From contig JAIELD010000041.1 of the NCBI GenBank assembly GCA_019753285.1, positions 1 to 41,279 on the forward strand: a stretch of 41,279 bases of DNA, read 5' to 3'. Position 1 is the first letter of the stretch. Each line of letters starts with the position of its first letter. This DNA is from Beijerinckiaceae bacterium. GTDB taxonomy: Bacteria > Pseudomonadota > Alphaproteobacteria > Rhizobiales > Beijerinckiaceae. Made by a program: the position numbers and the translations under genes. Under the pieces are notes generated by a model, which saw nothing but the letters and a program-made list of their open reading frames with translations, was not told where the DNA came from and did not search any database. This document shows, one piece after another, positions 26,378 through 35,007 of this stretch.

Positions 26378-27715
26378 ATGGCCGACACCGAAACCTTCAT
26401 GGCCCGGAGCTATGACGCGCATCAGGCCGCGCATGGCGCGCCGCGCTCCAACAGCTTCTTCGGCAGCGATCTCGCTCATGCCGACCCAGAGATCGCCGAG
26501 GCCATCACCCTCGAAATGGGCCGCCAGCGCGACGAGATCGAGCTGATCGCGTCCGAAAACATCGTTTCCCGAGCCGTTCTTGAGGCGCAGGGTTCGATCA
26601 TGACCAACAAATATGCGGAAGGCTATGTCGGCCGGCGCTATTACGGCGGCTGCCAGTTCGTCGATATCGCCGAGAAGCTCGCGATCGAGCGCGCCTGCCA
26701 GCTCTTCGGCTGCGGCTTCGCCAATGTTCAGCCGAATTCCGGCAGCCAGGCCAATCAGGCCGTGTTCCTCGCGCTCATGCAGCCGGGCGACACCTTCCTC
26801 GGCCTGGACCTCAGCGCCGGCGGCCATCTGACGCACGGGGCCAAGGTCAACATGTCCGGCAAGTGGTTCAAAGCGGTGCATTACACCGTGCGCCAGGACG
26901 ATCAGCGCATCGACATGGAGATGGTCGAGCGAATGGCGCATGAGCATAAGCCGAAGATCATCATCGCCGGCGGCTCGGCCTATTCCCGCCATTGGGATTT
27001 TGCCAAGTTCCGCGAGATCGCGGATGCGGTCGGCGCGTATCTCTTCGTCGACATGGCGCATTTCGCAGGGCTCGTGGCAGGTGGTTCGCACCCCTCGCCG
27101 TTCCCCCATGCACATGTCGCGACGACGACCACCCACAAGACGCTCCGCGGCCCGCGTGGCGGCCTGATCCTCACCAATGACGAGGATCTGGCGAAAAAGT
27201 TCAACTCGGCGATCTTTCCCGGCCTGCAGGGCGGCCCGCTGATGCATGTCATCGCCGCAAAAGCGGTCGCCTTCCACGAAGCGCTGCAGCCGGGCTTCCG
27301 TCATTATGCGCAGGCAGTGGTCGAGAACGCGAAAGCGCTCGCCCAATCCATGCTTTCGAACGGTTTCGCGCTGTCTTCCGGCGGCACGGACAACCATCTG
27401 ATGCTGGTCGATCTGAGGCCCAAGGGCGTCACGGGGGCGCAGGCGGAAAAGGCGCTCGGCCGTGCCCACATCACCTGCAACAAGAACGGCATTCCGTTCG
27501 ACCCGGAAAAGCCGACGGTGACGTCCGGCATTCGGCTTGGATCGCCCGCCGCCACGACGCGCGGCTTCGGCGTCGCCGAATTCGGTGAAGTCGGCAACCT
27601 CATCACGGAGGTGCTCGAAGGACTCGCGAAGAATGGCGAGGCTGGCAATGGCGCGGTCGAAGCCGCCGTCAAGGCCAAGGTCACGGCGATGACGGCGCGT
27701 TTCCCGATTTATTGA
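26378..27715 (+). CDS. glyA: Serine hydroxymethyltransferase
   Basis: GlyA interconverts serine and glycine using PLP and tetrahydrofolate, feeding one-carbon units. The 445-residue protein shows the full family pattern: [71 protein letters not shown] and the PLP lysine K254 in [31 protein letters not shown] near the C-terminus binds folate. AGGAGAGACCG before ATG 26378 is a good ribosome-binding site. It heads a probable operon with nrdR, ribD, ribE, ribH, nusB and thiL, an order common in Rhizobiales. I saw no glycine riboswitch in the 132-bp upstream gap. Confidence 0.97.
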   Translation: MADTETFMARSYDAHQAAHGAPRSNSFFGSDLAHADPEIAEAITLEMGRQRDEIELIASENIVSRAVLEAQGSIMTNKYAEGYVGRRYYGGCQFVDIAEKLAIERACQLFGCGFANVQPNSGSQANQAVFLALMQPGDTFLGLDLSAGGHLTHGAKVNMSGKWFKAVHYTVRQDDQRIDMEMVERMAHEHKPKIIIAGGSAYSRHWDFAKFREIADAVGAYLFVDMAHFAGLVAGGSHPSPFPHAHVATTTTHKTLRGPRGGLILTNDEDLAKKFNSAIFPGLQGGPLMHVIAAKAVAFHEALQPGFRHYAQAVVENAKALAQSMLSNGFALSSGGTDNHLMLVDLRPKGVTGAQAEKALGRAHITCNKNGIPFDPEKPTVTSGIRLGSPAATTRGFGVAEFGEVGNLITEVLEGLAKNGEAGNGAVEAAVKAKVTAMTARFPIY

Positions 27716-27746
27716 GCAAAGGGGCGCCCGGCGCCGGAGTTGAGGT

Positions 27747-28241
27747 ATGCGGTGCCCTTATTGCGGATCGCCTGACAGCCAGGTGAAGGACAGTCGGCCG
27801 ACCGACGATTCGACGTCGATCCGGCGGCGGCGCGTCTGCCCGGATTGCGGCGGCAGGTTCACCACCTTCGAGCGCGTGCAGTTGCGTGAGCTCGTCGTGC
27901 TGAAGCGCTCCGGCAAACGCATTCCATTCGAACGCGAGAAGCTCGAGCGCTCGGTGGCCATCGCGCTCCGCAAGCGGGACGTCGATCCCGAACGCGTAGA
28001 GCGCATGCTCAACGGCGTCGTCCGCCAGCTCGAGAACATGAGCGAGGGCGAGGTGACCTCGCAGCAGATCGGCGAACTCGCGATGGAAGGGCTGAAGCGG
28101 CTCGACCTCATCGCCTATGTACGCTTCGCCTCGGTCTACAAGAATTTCAGCGAAGCGAGCGATTTCGGCGCGATCGTCGATGAATTGAAGGGCGAGGACC
28201 CGGACAGGCAGATCGCCGAAATCGATCCGCCGGCAGGCTGA
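27747..28241 (+). CDS. nrdR: Transcriptional repressor NrdR
   Basis: NrdR senses ATP/dATP and represses ribonucleotide reductase genes. The 164-residue protein has an N-terminal zinc ribbon, [18 protein letters not shown] with the second pair in [17 protein letters not shown]. An ATP-cone domain follows from about residue 49 ([20 protein letters not shown]). GGAG lies seven bases before ATG 27747. The gap after glyA is 31 bp and the next gene starts two bases after its stop, so it is cotranscribed. Its targets are elsewhere in the genome; no NrdR box pair is seen in this window. Confidence 0.96.
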   Translation: MRCPYCGSPDSQVKDSRPTDDSTSIRRRRVCPDCGGRFTTFERVQLRELVVLKRSGKRIPFEREKLERSVAIALRKRDVDPERVERMLNGVVRQLENMSEGEVTSQQIGELAMEGLKRLDLIAYVRFASVYKNFSEASDFGAIVDELKGEDPDRQIAEIDPPAG

Positions 28242-28243
28242 GC

Positions 28244-29452
28244 GTGGACGTCGCCACTCATTTCGGCATCGGTCCGCCGGGCGCCAGGACGCAGGCCGAA
28301 TACGATCTCGCCTTCATGCGCGTCGCGATCGGCCTGTCGCGCCGCGGGCTCGGGCTTACCGCTCCCAATCCCTCGGTCGGCGTGGTCATCGTTCGGTTCG
28401 ATGGCGACGCGCCTCGCGTCGTCGGGCGTGGCGTGACGGCGGCCGGTGGCCGGCCTCATGGCGAGCGGATCGCGCTCGATCAGGCAGGAGACCTAGCGCT
28501 CGGCGCCACAATGTATGTGACGCTGGAGCCCTGCGCTCGGCGCAGCATCATGCGCGATGGCCCGTCCTGCACCGACGCCATACTCTGTTCGGGCATCAGG
28601 CGGGTGGTGATCGGCGCAAGCGATCCGAGCCCCTTTGCGGCCGGAGAGGGTGCAAAGCGTCTTCGCGCCCACGGCATCGAGGTCGTAACCGGCGTCTGCG
28701 AGGCGGACGCCGGGCGTGTCAATCTCGGCCATGCCCTGCGGATCACGCGGCATCGACCGCTCGTCTCGCTGAAGCTGGCGCGGACGGCGGATGGCTTCGC
28801 AGCCGCCGCGGACGGGGGGCCGCTCAAGATCACGGGGGCGGATGCCGATGCCCGCACGCATCGGATGCGGGCGCAGTCGGACGCCATCGCGGTCGGCGTC
28901 AACACGGTGCTGCGCGACGACCCCATGCTCACCTGCCGTCTTCCAGGACTGGAAGAGCGCTCGCCCGTGCGGATCGTGTTCGACACGCATCTGCGCACGC
29001 TGCTCACGAGCCGGATCGTGGAAACGGCGGGGAACACGCCGACCTGGATCATCGCGGGGCTTGATGCGACGGCTGCCGCGGAACGCCGCCTGATGCTCGC
29101 CGGCGTCGAGGTCATGCGCGTCGAGGTCATGCGCGTCGAAGTCATGCGTGTCGAAAACCGGGGCGATGACCGAGAAAAGCTTGATCTTCGCCAGGCTTTG
29201 GGGCTGCTTGCCGATCGTGGCATCACCCGGCTGATGCTGGAAGGCGGGCCGACGCTCGCCGACGCTTTCGCAGCGGACGATCTGATCGACGAGGTCACGC
29301 TGCTGACCGGGCCGATCTCGATAGGCGCGGGCATGCCCGCCATCGGCGATCATCTCGCAGCGCTCTTGCGGCGCATGACAAGCGATGGGCATATCGAGAG
29401 CCACAAGCTTGGCGCGGATACCATCGAGCGCCTCACCATCAGGAACGATTGA
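28244..29452 (+). CDS. ribD: Bifunctional riboflavin biosynthesis deaminase/reductase RibD
   Basis: RibD deaminates the pyrimidine intermediate of riboflavin synthesis and then reduces its ribosyl side chain. The N-terminal zinc deaminase has GLTAPNPSVGVVIV, the histidine ligand in GGRPHGERIAL (Gly replaces the usual Ala of H-A-E), and two cysteines in VTLEPCARRSIMRDGPSCTD. The spacing between those cysteines is about three residues longer than in Bacillus RibG. The C-terminal reductase begins near RPLVSLKLARTADG and contains LMLEGGPTLADAF. The start is GTG 28244. Residues around 288-303 hold three copies of VEVMR from a 15-bp triplication at 29105-29149; frame and downstream motifs are intact, so the gene is probably functional. 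Confidence 0.93.
   Translation: MDVATHFGIGPPGARTQAEYDLAFMRVAIGLSRRGLGLTAPNPSVGVVIVRFDGDAPRVVGRGVTAAGGRPHGERIALDQAGDLALGATMYVTLEPCARRSIMRDGPSCTDAILCSGIRRVVIGASDPSPFAAGEGAKRLRAHGIEVVTGVCEADAGRVNLGHALRITRHRPLVSLKLARTADGFAAAADGGPLKITGADADARTHRMRAQSDAIAVGVNTVLRDDPMLTCRLPGLEERSPVRIVFDTHLRTLLTSRIVETAGNTPTWIIAGLDATAAAERRLMLAGVEVMRVEVMRVEVMRVENRGDDREKLDLRQALGLLADRGITRLMLEGGPTLADAFAADDLIDEVTLLTGPISIGAGMPAIGDHLAALLRRMTSDGHIESHKLGADTIERLTIRND
29105..29149 (+). repeat. 15-bp tandem repeat, three copies, inside ribD
   Basis: Units GTCGAGGTCATGCGC at 29105-29119, 29120-29134 and 29135-29149 follow each other; the third has two silent third-position changes, and a partial GTCGA follows. They encode repeated VEVMR in the reductase domain, just before the conserved LEGGPTLADAF region. 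Length is a multiple of three, so the frame is kept. Confidence 0.95.
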
Positions 29453-29456
29453 TGCC

Positions 29457-30080
29457 ATGTTCACAGGGTTGGTAACCGATATCGGCGAGGTGATCGCCAT
29501 CGAGGATGCGGAAAATCTCCGCCGCCTGCGCATCGCCTGCTCCTACAAGCCCGAGACCATTGCGCTCGGAGCCTCGATCGCCTGTTCCGGCCCATGCCTC
29601 ACGGCGGTCGAAATCGGCATCGGGGCTGACGGGCGCACCTATTTCGACGTTCAGGCGGCGGCAGAGACGCTGGCGCGCACCACCGTCGCGAGTTGGACCG
29701 TCGGCAGCCGCGTCAATCTGGAGCGCTCTCTCAAGATCGGCGACGAACTCGGTGGTCATATCGTGACGGGGCATGTCGACGGCACGGCGACGCTGATCGA
29801 GCGGATCGACTTCAACGGCACGGCGCGCTTCCTCATCCGCGCGCCGTCGTCGCTGTCGCGCTTCATCGCCGAGAAGGGTTCGATCGCCCTCGATGGCACC
29901 TCGCTCACCGTCAACGGCGTTTCGGGCGACGATCTTTCGGTGCTCATCATCCCGCATACCCTCGCCGTCACCACCTGGGGCGGTCTCAAGGAGGGCGACC
30001 GTCTCAACATCGAGGTCGATCTCATGGCCCGCTACGCCGCGCGGCTTGCCGGGCACGAGCAGCGCGACGCGATGGCCTAG
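29457..30080 (+). CDS. ribE: Riboflavin synthase (alpha subunit)
   Basis: This 207-residue enzyme converts two molecules of 6,7-dimethyl-8-ribityllumazine into riboflavin and the pyrimidine precursor. The MFTGLV start is diagnostic. The protein consists of two repeated lumazine-binding barrels: IACSGPCLTAVE in the first and GSIALDGTSLTVNGVSGDD in the second, with GGHIVTGHVDG between them. ATG 29457 lies four bases after the ribD stop. The symbol follows the Bacillus naming; the E. coli name is ribC. The gap to ribH is 152 bp and contains no FMN riboswitch that I can recognise. Confidence 0.96.
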   Translation: MFTGLVTDIGEVIAIEDAENLRRLRIACSYKPETIALGASIACSGPCLTAVEIGIGADGRTYFDVQAAAETLARTTVASWTVGSRVNLERSLKIGDELGGHIVTGHVDGTATLIERIDFNGTARFLIRAPSSLSRFIAEKGSIALDGTSLTVNGVSGDDLSVLIIPHTLAVTTWGGLKEGDRLNIEVDLMARYAARLAGHEQRDAMA

Positions 30081-30232
30081 ATCTGTTAGCCGCCACGCAC
30101 GTTGCGCCTGCTTCGCTCGATGCGACAAAGCATCGGCGCGGCGGCGGCACTCCATCCTTGCCCCATGGGGCCGTTGGCCTTATCTCCGCCTGACAGGGCT
30201 CAAGCCTTGCAGGAGTTTGCTGGGGGATTTTC

Positions 30233-30718
30233 ATGGTTGAGCCAAGCCGGGGGGCGGCGAGTGCGCTTGAGGCTGAGGGCGCGCGCTTTCTGATCGTCGA
30301 AGGTCGATATTACGATCACATCAACGATGAGTTGCTGGCTGGCGCGCGGGAAGCGATCAGCGCGGCTGGCGCGAGCGCTGAAGTCGTGACGCTGCCTGGC
30401 GCGCTGGAGTTGCCTGCCGCAATCGCGATCATGCTCGACGCCGCAGCGGCGAAGCGCCAGCCTTATGATGGGGTCGTGGCGCTCGGCTGCGTGATCCGCG
30501 GCGAGACGGGGCATTACGACATCGTGGCGGGCGAGAGTGCGCGCGCCCTGATGGACCTGTCGGTTGCCCGCAAAATTCCGCTCGGCAACGGCATTCTCAC
30601 CGTCAACACCGAGGCGCAAGCGTTGGAGCGCGCGCGGCGAAGCGAGATGAACAAGGGCAGGGGCGCGGCCGAGGCTGCGATCCAGCTCTACATGCTCAAG
30701 AAGAAAGTAACCCGATGA
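30233..30718 (+). CDS. ribH: 6,7-dimethyl-8-ribityllumazine synthase
   Basis: RibH condenses the RibD-derived pyrimidine with 3,4-dihydroxy-2-butanone 4-phosphate to give the riboflavin precursor. The 161-residue protein has the conserved [17 protein letters not shown] and [18 protein letters not shown] segments, with the phosphate-binding and catalytic His in the latter, plus [21 protein letters not shown] precedes ATG 30233 at a normal distance. Its stop overlaps the nusB start by four bases (ATGA), showing translational coupling. RibA and RibB are not encoded in this window. Confidence 0.96.
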   Translation: MVEPSRGAASALEAEGARFLIVEGRYYDHINDELLAGAREAISAAGASAEVVTLPGALELPAAIAIMLDAAAAKRQPYDGVVALGCVIRGETGHYDIVAGESARALMDLSVARKIPLGNGILTVNTEAQALERARRSEMNKGRGAAEAAIQLYMLKKKVTR

Positions 30719-31188
30719 GCAGCCATAGCCGAGGCGAGAAACGGGCGGCCGCACGGCTCGCCTCCGTACAGGCGCTCTATCAGATGGACCTCACCGGCAA
30801 GGGCCTGCCGGACATATTCGCCGAGTTCGAAAGCTTCTGGATGGGTAAGGAGATCGAGGGCGACACCTATCTTCCGGCCGAAGGCGCGCTGTTCCGCGAA
30901 ATCGTCGAGGGCGTCCTTGCGCAGCAGCGTGTTGTCGACCCAAAGGTCGATCAGCTTCTCGCAGAGGGCTGGCCGCTGAAACGCATCGAAAGCGTGATGC
31001 GCGCGACCTTGAGGGCCGGGGCGTTCGAGCTCATGTTCAAGAAGGACGTTCCGGTTAAAGTGGTGATCTCCGAATACGTCAACATCGCCCATGCCTTCTT
31101 CGAGCGCGAGGAGGTCAACATGGTCAACGCCGTGCTCGACAGGCTCGGTCATGAAGCGCGGGCCGAGGAGTTCGCCAGGGGCGTTTGA
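30715..31188 (+). CDS. nusB: Transcription antitermination factor NusB
   Basis: NusB pairs with NusE (S10) on the boxA sequence to prevent early termination of rRNA transcription. The 157-residue all-helical protein starts with [20 protein letters not shown], where A-R-x-x-A-x-Q-x-L-Y is the family signature. It contains [25 protein letters not shown] and [27 protein letters not shown], the RNA/NusE-binding face; key elements are EYVNIA and NAVLD. It overlaps ribH by four bases, and thiL follows after 21 bp, so it is central in the operon. Confidence 0.94.
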   Translation: MSSHSRGEKRAAARLASVQALYQMDLTGKGLPDIFAEFESFWMGKEIEGDTYLPAEGALFREIVEGVLAQQRVVDPKVDQLLAEGWPLKRIESVMRATLRAGAFELMFKKDVPVKVVISEYVNIAHAFFEREEVNMVNAVLDRLGHEARAEEFARGV

Positions 31189-31209
31189 CCATAGCGGCGG
31201 AGGTGCAGC

Positions 31210-32208
31210 GTGACCGACGAGCGGCCATCCGAATTCGAGCTCATCGAGCGGTTCTTTGCGCCCATGGCCGCGCCCGGCGCGTTCGGGCTGCTCGATGATG
31301 CCGCATGCGTCTCCGTTCCTGACGGACACGACCTCGTCGTCTCGAAGGACATGCTCGTCGCGGACCGCCACTTCTTCAGCCATGATCCGCCGGCGCTCAT
31401 CGCGGCCAAGGCGTTGCGCGTCAACCTGTCGGACCTTGCCGCCAAGGGCGCGGTTCCACTCGGGTTTCTCTTGGGTCTGGCGCTTGCCGAGGATTGGCAG
31501 GTCGACTGGCTAGAGGCGTTCAGCAGAGGCCTCGCGGCGGATGCGGCGCGGTACGACATTCCGCTGCTCGGCGGCGACACCGTCAAGGCGCATGGCGGAA
31601 CGACGCTGTCCGTGACGGTGCTTGGCTCCGTGCCGAAGGGGCGGATGGTCCGTCGCACCACGGCGCGCGCGGGTGACCGTCTCTACGTCACCGGCACGAT
31701 CGGCGATGCGGCGCTGGGTCTCCGCCTGTTGCAGAAGCCTTTGCCAGACTGGGCGATAGCCCTGGACGACGCGCAGCGTCATACCCTCATCGACAGATAC
31801 CACCTGCCGCAGCCGCGCAATGCGCTCGCCATGGCCGTTCAATCGCACGCGAGCGCCGGCATGGACATCTCGGATGGTTTTGTCGGTGACCTGTCGAAGC
31901 TGCTCTCCAAGGCGAAGCTGTCGGCGAGGGTGAAGCTTGATGAAATTCCTCTGTCTTCCGCGGCCCGCATGGCGATCGCGGCCGACCCGTCCCTGATCGA
32001 AGTCGCGCTGACCGGCGGCGACGATTACGAGATCATCATCGCGGTGTCGCCTGGCGAGGCGGAGCCGTTCGAGCGGCTGGCCGGGGAATGCGGTGTGACG
32101 CTAGCCTGCCTCGGATCGACCACGGGCGCCGGGGCGCAGCCACTCGAGATCGTCGACGGCGAGGGCCGCGCGCTGAGCTTCAATGCGCAGTCATTCGCCC
32201 ATTTCTGA
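31210..32208 (+). CDS. thiL: Thiamine-monophosphate kinase
   Basis: ThiL phosphorylates thiamine monophosphate to the active cofactor thiamine diphosphate with ATP and Mg2+. The 332-residue protein belongs to the PurM-like family: FGLLDDAACV carries the metal-binding aspartates, SDLAAKGAVPLGFLLGLAL is the first nucleotide-binding segment, LLGGDTVKA follows, and MDISDGFVGDL and TGGDDYEIIIAV mark the C-terminal half. The start is GTG 31210, with an excellent GGAGGTG upstream. It is the last gene of the glyA-to-thiL run. A 205-bp gap with its own probable promoter separates it from hppA. Confidence 0.94.
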   Translation: MTDERPSEFELIERFFAPMAAPGAFGLLDDAACVSVPDGHDLVVSKDMLVADRHFFSHDPPALIAAKALRVNLSDLAAKGAVPLGFLLGLALAEDWQVDWLEAFSRGLAADAARYDIPLLGGDTVKAHGGTTLSVTVLGSVPKGRMVRRTTARAGDRLYVTGTIGDAALGLRLLQKPLPDWAIALDDAQRHTLIDRYHLPQPRNALAMAVQSHASAGMDISDGFVGDLSKLLSKAKLSARVKLDEIPLSSAARMAIAADPSLIEVALTGGDDYEIIIAVSPGEAEPFERLAGECGVTLACLGSTTGAGAQPLEIVDGEGRALSFNAQSFAHF

Positions 32209-32290
32209 TTGATTGCCGGCCAGGACGACTGCATTCGCAATTCCTGTCCAACTTATCCCGTCTTCTCGCCATTTAATCGCCCTCAACCGC

Positions 32291-32319
32291 TTGGCACGCG
32301 CGGTTTGCTTTTGTAGCCT
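32291..32319 (+). promoter_or_regulatory. Possible sigma-70 promoter of hppA
   Basis: TTGGCA at 32291-32296 and TAGCCT at 32314-32319 are separated by 17 bp, upstream of hppA. The -35 matches five of six consensus positions and the -10 is weak. It is the best candidate in the 205-bp gap, and the leader would be about 90 nt. Confidence 0.35.
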
Positions 32320-32413
32320 CGCGCGGCAATAAAAATCCGATGCGGCCGATAATCAAGAACTCAAGGGCGGCAAACGGTCATTCGGGGCAATCCGAGACGG
32401 GGACGAAATCATT

Positions 32414-34573
32414 ATGGCATTGGGAATCATCATACTGTTGGGCGCGCTGTCCATCGTTTACGGCGTCTGGGCGATCCGCTCGGTCATGGCCGCAGACGCA
32501 GGCAACCAGCGCATGCAGGAAATTGCCGCCGCCATCGCTGAAGGCGCGCAGGCCTACCTCAAGCGGCAATACATCACCATCGGCATTGTCGGCGTCGTGC
32601 TGTTCGTCGCCATCTATTTCCTTTTGAAAGCGCCCGTCGCGATTGGTTTCGCCGTCGGCGCCATTCTCTCGGGTCTCGCCGGCTTCATCGGCATGAACGT
32701 CTCCGTGCGCGCCAACGTGCGGACCGCGCAGGCCGCGACCCAGTCGCTGGCCGGTGGCCTCGACATCGCCTTCAAGGCAGGTGCGGTGACGGGAATGCTC
32801 GTCGCGGGCCTCGCGCTCCTTGGCGTCGCGATCTATTATTATGTGCTCACTGGTCCGCTCGGCTATCAGCCGAGTGACCGCGTGGTGATCGACGCGCTCG
32901 TCGCGCTCGGCTTCGGCGCTTCGCTCATCTCGATCTTCGCGCGTCTTGGCGGCGGTATCTTCACCAAGGGCGCCGATGTCGGCGCTGACCTCGTCGGCAA
33001 GGTCGAGGCTGGAATCCCGGAAGATGATCCGCGCAACCCGGCAACGATCGCGGACAATGTCGGCGACAATGTCGGTGACTGCGCCGGCATGGCTGCCGAC
33101 CTTTTCGAGACCTACGCCGTCACCGTCGTCGCGACAATGGTGCTTGCGGCAATCTTCTTCGCCGGCCAGCCGGTTCTGTCGAGCGTGATGCTCTATCCGC
33201 TCGCGATCTGCGCGGCCTGCATCGTCACCTCGATCATCGGCACGTTCTTCGTGAAGCTCGGCGCGAACCAGTCGATCATGGGCGCGCTCTACAAGGGGCT
33301 CTGGGCCTCCTCGCTGCTCTCGATCATCGGGCTTGGCGGCGCGACGTCGCTCTTGATCGGCTGGGGCCCGGTCGGAACGGGACCGGCCGGCGGCGTGATC
33401 GTGACGGGTACGAAGTTGTTCTATTGCGGCCTGATCGGCCTGCTGGTCACTGGCCTCATCGTCTGGATCACCGAATACTATACGGGCACGGGCAAGCGCC
33501 CGGTCGTTTCGATCGCGCAGGCCTCCGTCACGGGCCACGGCACAAACGTCATCCAGGGGCTTGCAATGTCGCTGGAATCGACGGCCCTGCCGTCGCTCGT
33601 CATCGTCGGCGGCATCATCTCGACATACCAGCTCGCCGGGCTGTTCGGCACGGCGATCGCCGTCACCACCATGCTCGGCCTTGCCGGCATGATCGTCGCG
33701 CTCGATGCGTTCGGCCCCGTCACCGACAATGCCGGCGGTATCGCCGAGATGGCGGGGCTCGACAAGTCGGTGCGTCAGGCGACCGATGCGCTCGACGCGG
33801 TCGGCAACACGACCAAGGCCGTCACCAAGGGCTACGCAATCGGCTCGGCAGGCCTTGGCGCGCTGGTGCTGTTCGCGGCCTACAGCTACGATCTGCAGTA
33901 TTTCGCTGCCGAGGCGAACAAGCCCGGCTCTACGCTCTACCCGTATTTCAAGAATATGGGTGTGGTCTCATTCGATCTATCCAATCCTTACGTGGTCGCG
34001 GGCCTCATCTTCGGCGGGCTCATCCCTTACCTGTTCGGCGGCATGGCGATGACGGCGGTCGGCCGGGCCGCAGGCTCGGTCGTCGAGGAGGTGCGCAGGC
34101 AGTTCCGCGAGAAGCCCGGCATCATGACGGGCACCGAAAAGCCCGATTATGCCCGCGCGGTCGACCTGCTGACCAAGGCGGCGATCAAGGAGATGATCAT
34201 TCCCTCGCTCTTGCCGGTGCTGGCGCCGCTCGTCGCCTATTTCGGCGTGCTGGCGATCTCGGGCTCCAAAGCCAGCGCCTTCGCGGCGCTGGGCGCATCG
34301 CTGCTCGGCGTGATCGTCAACGGCATCTTCGTCGCGATCTCGATGACGTCCGGCGGCGGCGCCTGGGATAACGCCAAGAAGTCGTTCGAGGACGGCTTCA
34401 TCGACAAGGATGGCGTCAAGCATCTGAAGGGGTCCGAAGCGCACAAGGCGTCCGTCACCGGCGACACGGTCGGCGACCCGTACAAGGACACGGCGGGACC
34501 TGCCGTGAACCCGGCGATCAAGATCACCAACATCGTTGCATTGCTCCTGCTGGCGATATTGGCGCATGGGTGA
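32414..34573 (+). CDS. hppA: K+-insensitive proton-translocating pyrophosphatase
   Basis: HppA couples hydrolysis of pyrophosphate to proton pumping across the inner membrane, as a 719-residue protein with about 16 transmembrane helices. The catalytic loop holds [20 protein letters not shown], followed by [22 protein letters not shown] with the metal-binding aspartates. A second acidic region is [16 protein letters not shown]. The motif [11 protein letters not shown] has Lys at about 468 and Thr three residues later; Lys and Thr at these places mark the K+-independent H+-pumping subfamily rather than the K+-dependent one. ATG 32414 follows GGGGA. It stands alone between thiL and a repeat-rich gap. 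Confidence 0.96.
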   Translation: MALGIIILLGALSIVYGVWAIRSVMAADAGNQRMQEIAAAIAEGAQAYLKRQYITIGIVGVVLFVAIYFLLKAPVAIGFAVGAILSGLAGFIGMNVSVRANVRTAQAATQSLAGGLDIAFKAGAVTGMLVAGLALLGVAIYYYVLTGPLGYQPSDRVVIDALVALGFGASLISIFARLGGGIFTKGADVGADLVGKVEAGIPEDDPRNPATIADNVGDNVGDCAGMAADLFETYAVTVVATMVLAAIFFAGQPVLSSVMLYPLAICAACIVTSIIGTFFVKLGANQSIMGALYKGLWASSLLSIIGLGGATSLLIGWGPVGTGPAGGVIVTGTKLFYCGLIGLLVTGLIVWITEYYTGTGKRPVVSIAQASVTGHGTNVIQGLAMSLESTALPSLVIVGGIISTYQLAGLFGTAIAVTTMLGLAGMIVALDAFGPVTDNAGGIAEMAGLDKSVRQATDALDAVGNTTKAVTKGYAIGSAGLGALVLFAAYSYDLQYFAAEANKPGSTLYPYFKNMGVVSFDLSNPYVVAGLIFGGLIPYLFGGMAMTAVGRAAGSVVEEVRRQFREKPGIMTGTEKPDYARAVDLLTKAAIKEMIIPSLLPVLAPLVAYFGVLAISGSKASAFAALGASLLGVIVNGIFVAISMTSGGGAWDNAKKSFEDGFIDKDGVKHLKGSEAHKASVTGDTVGDPYKDTAGPAVNPAIKITNIVALLLLAILAHG

Positions 34574-34580
34574 GATGCGC

Positions 34581-34652
34581 TCAGGCGCAGCCTGACGGAA
34601 AGCTCCAGCGGAGCTTTCCGAGCATCGAACGCCCTTCGCTTGAGCGAAGGGC
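34581..34652. repeat. Three back-to-back perfect inverted repeats
   Basis: TCAGGC-GCA-GCCTGA (34581-34595) is followed without a gap by an 11-bp stem with a three-base loop, CGGAAAGCTCC-AGC-GGAGCTTTCCG (34596-34620). Ten bases later comes GCCCTTCGCT-TG-AGCGAAGGGC (34631-34652), whose right arm is the start of the 42-bp array. None has a following T-run, so they are not simple terminators. Confidence 0.9.
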
Positions 34653-34807
34653 CGGGCGAAGCCTCCGGCCTTTTCCTGAGCGACAGCGAAGGGCCGGGCG
34701 AAGCCTCCGGCCTTTTCCTGAGCGACAGCGAAGGGCCGGGCGAAGCCACCGGCCTTTTCCTGAGCGACAGCGAAGGGCCGGGCGAAGCCTCCGGCCTTTT
34801 CCTGAGC
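34644..34807. repeat. 42-bp tandem repeat, four copies, each with a hairpin
   Basis: Copies begin at 34644, 34686, 34728 and 34770; the fourth lacks its last four bases. The unit starts GCGAAGGGCCGGGCGAAGCC and ends TTTTCCTGAGCGACA. One base differs in copy three. Each unit contains GGCCGG...CCGGCC, a six-pair stem followed by TTTTCC, so each could fold like a terminator. There are no unique spacers. Confidence 0.95.
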
Positions 34808-34829
34808 AAAAGCTCCGTCGAAACACGCC

Positions 34830-34856
34830 AAAGCCGGGCTTCCTGCCCGGCTTTTT
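34830..34856 (+). terminator. Intrinsic terminator downstream of hppA
   Basis: A ten-pair stem AAAGCCGGGC/GCCCGGCTTT (34830-34839 with 34845-34854), a five-base loop and a T-run to 34856 form a strong terminator. It lies 257 bp past the hppA stop, after the repeat array, so the array is probably transcribed as the hppA 3' tail. Confidence 0.9.
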
Positions 34857-35007
34857 CGTCAAGTAAATCTTGATGTGCGGCGAATTGACATTCGGCGCTT
34901 CGAAGCAGAACATCATCGGGATTGCAGTCGCGTCCTGATGTTCAGGTACCTTTTGCCAGTCATCATCTTGCGGCTGAATGCGCCAACCTTTTCGAGGAGG
35001 CAAAATC

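Larger units (their letters stand above)
34574..35007. other. 434-bp repeat- and hairpin-rich gap after hppA
   Basis: From left to right the gap contains three perfect inverted repeats (34581-34595, 34596-34620 and 34631-34652), four copies of a 42-bp unit (34644-34807), an intrinsic terminator (34830-34856) and an AT-richer stretch of about 150 bp that should hold the promoter of the DUF2189 gene. Several frames stay open through the 42-bp array because the unit is a multiple of three, but none has family support and I treat it as non-coding. Confidence 0.7.

Noticed and set aside
30081..30232. FMN riboswitch before ribH
   Set aside because: The conserved RFN segments are absent; only GC-rich hairpin-capable sequence is seen.
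34644..34807. Possible CRISPR array
   Set aside because: Copies follow each other directly with no unique spacers, and no cas genes are present.
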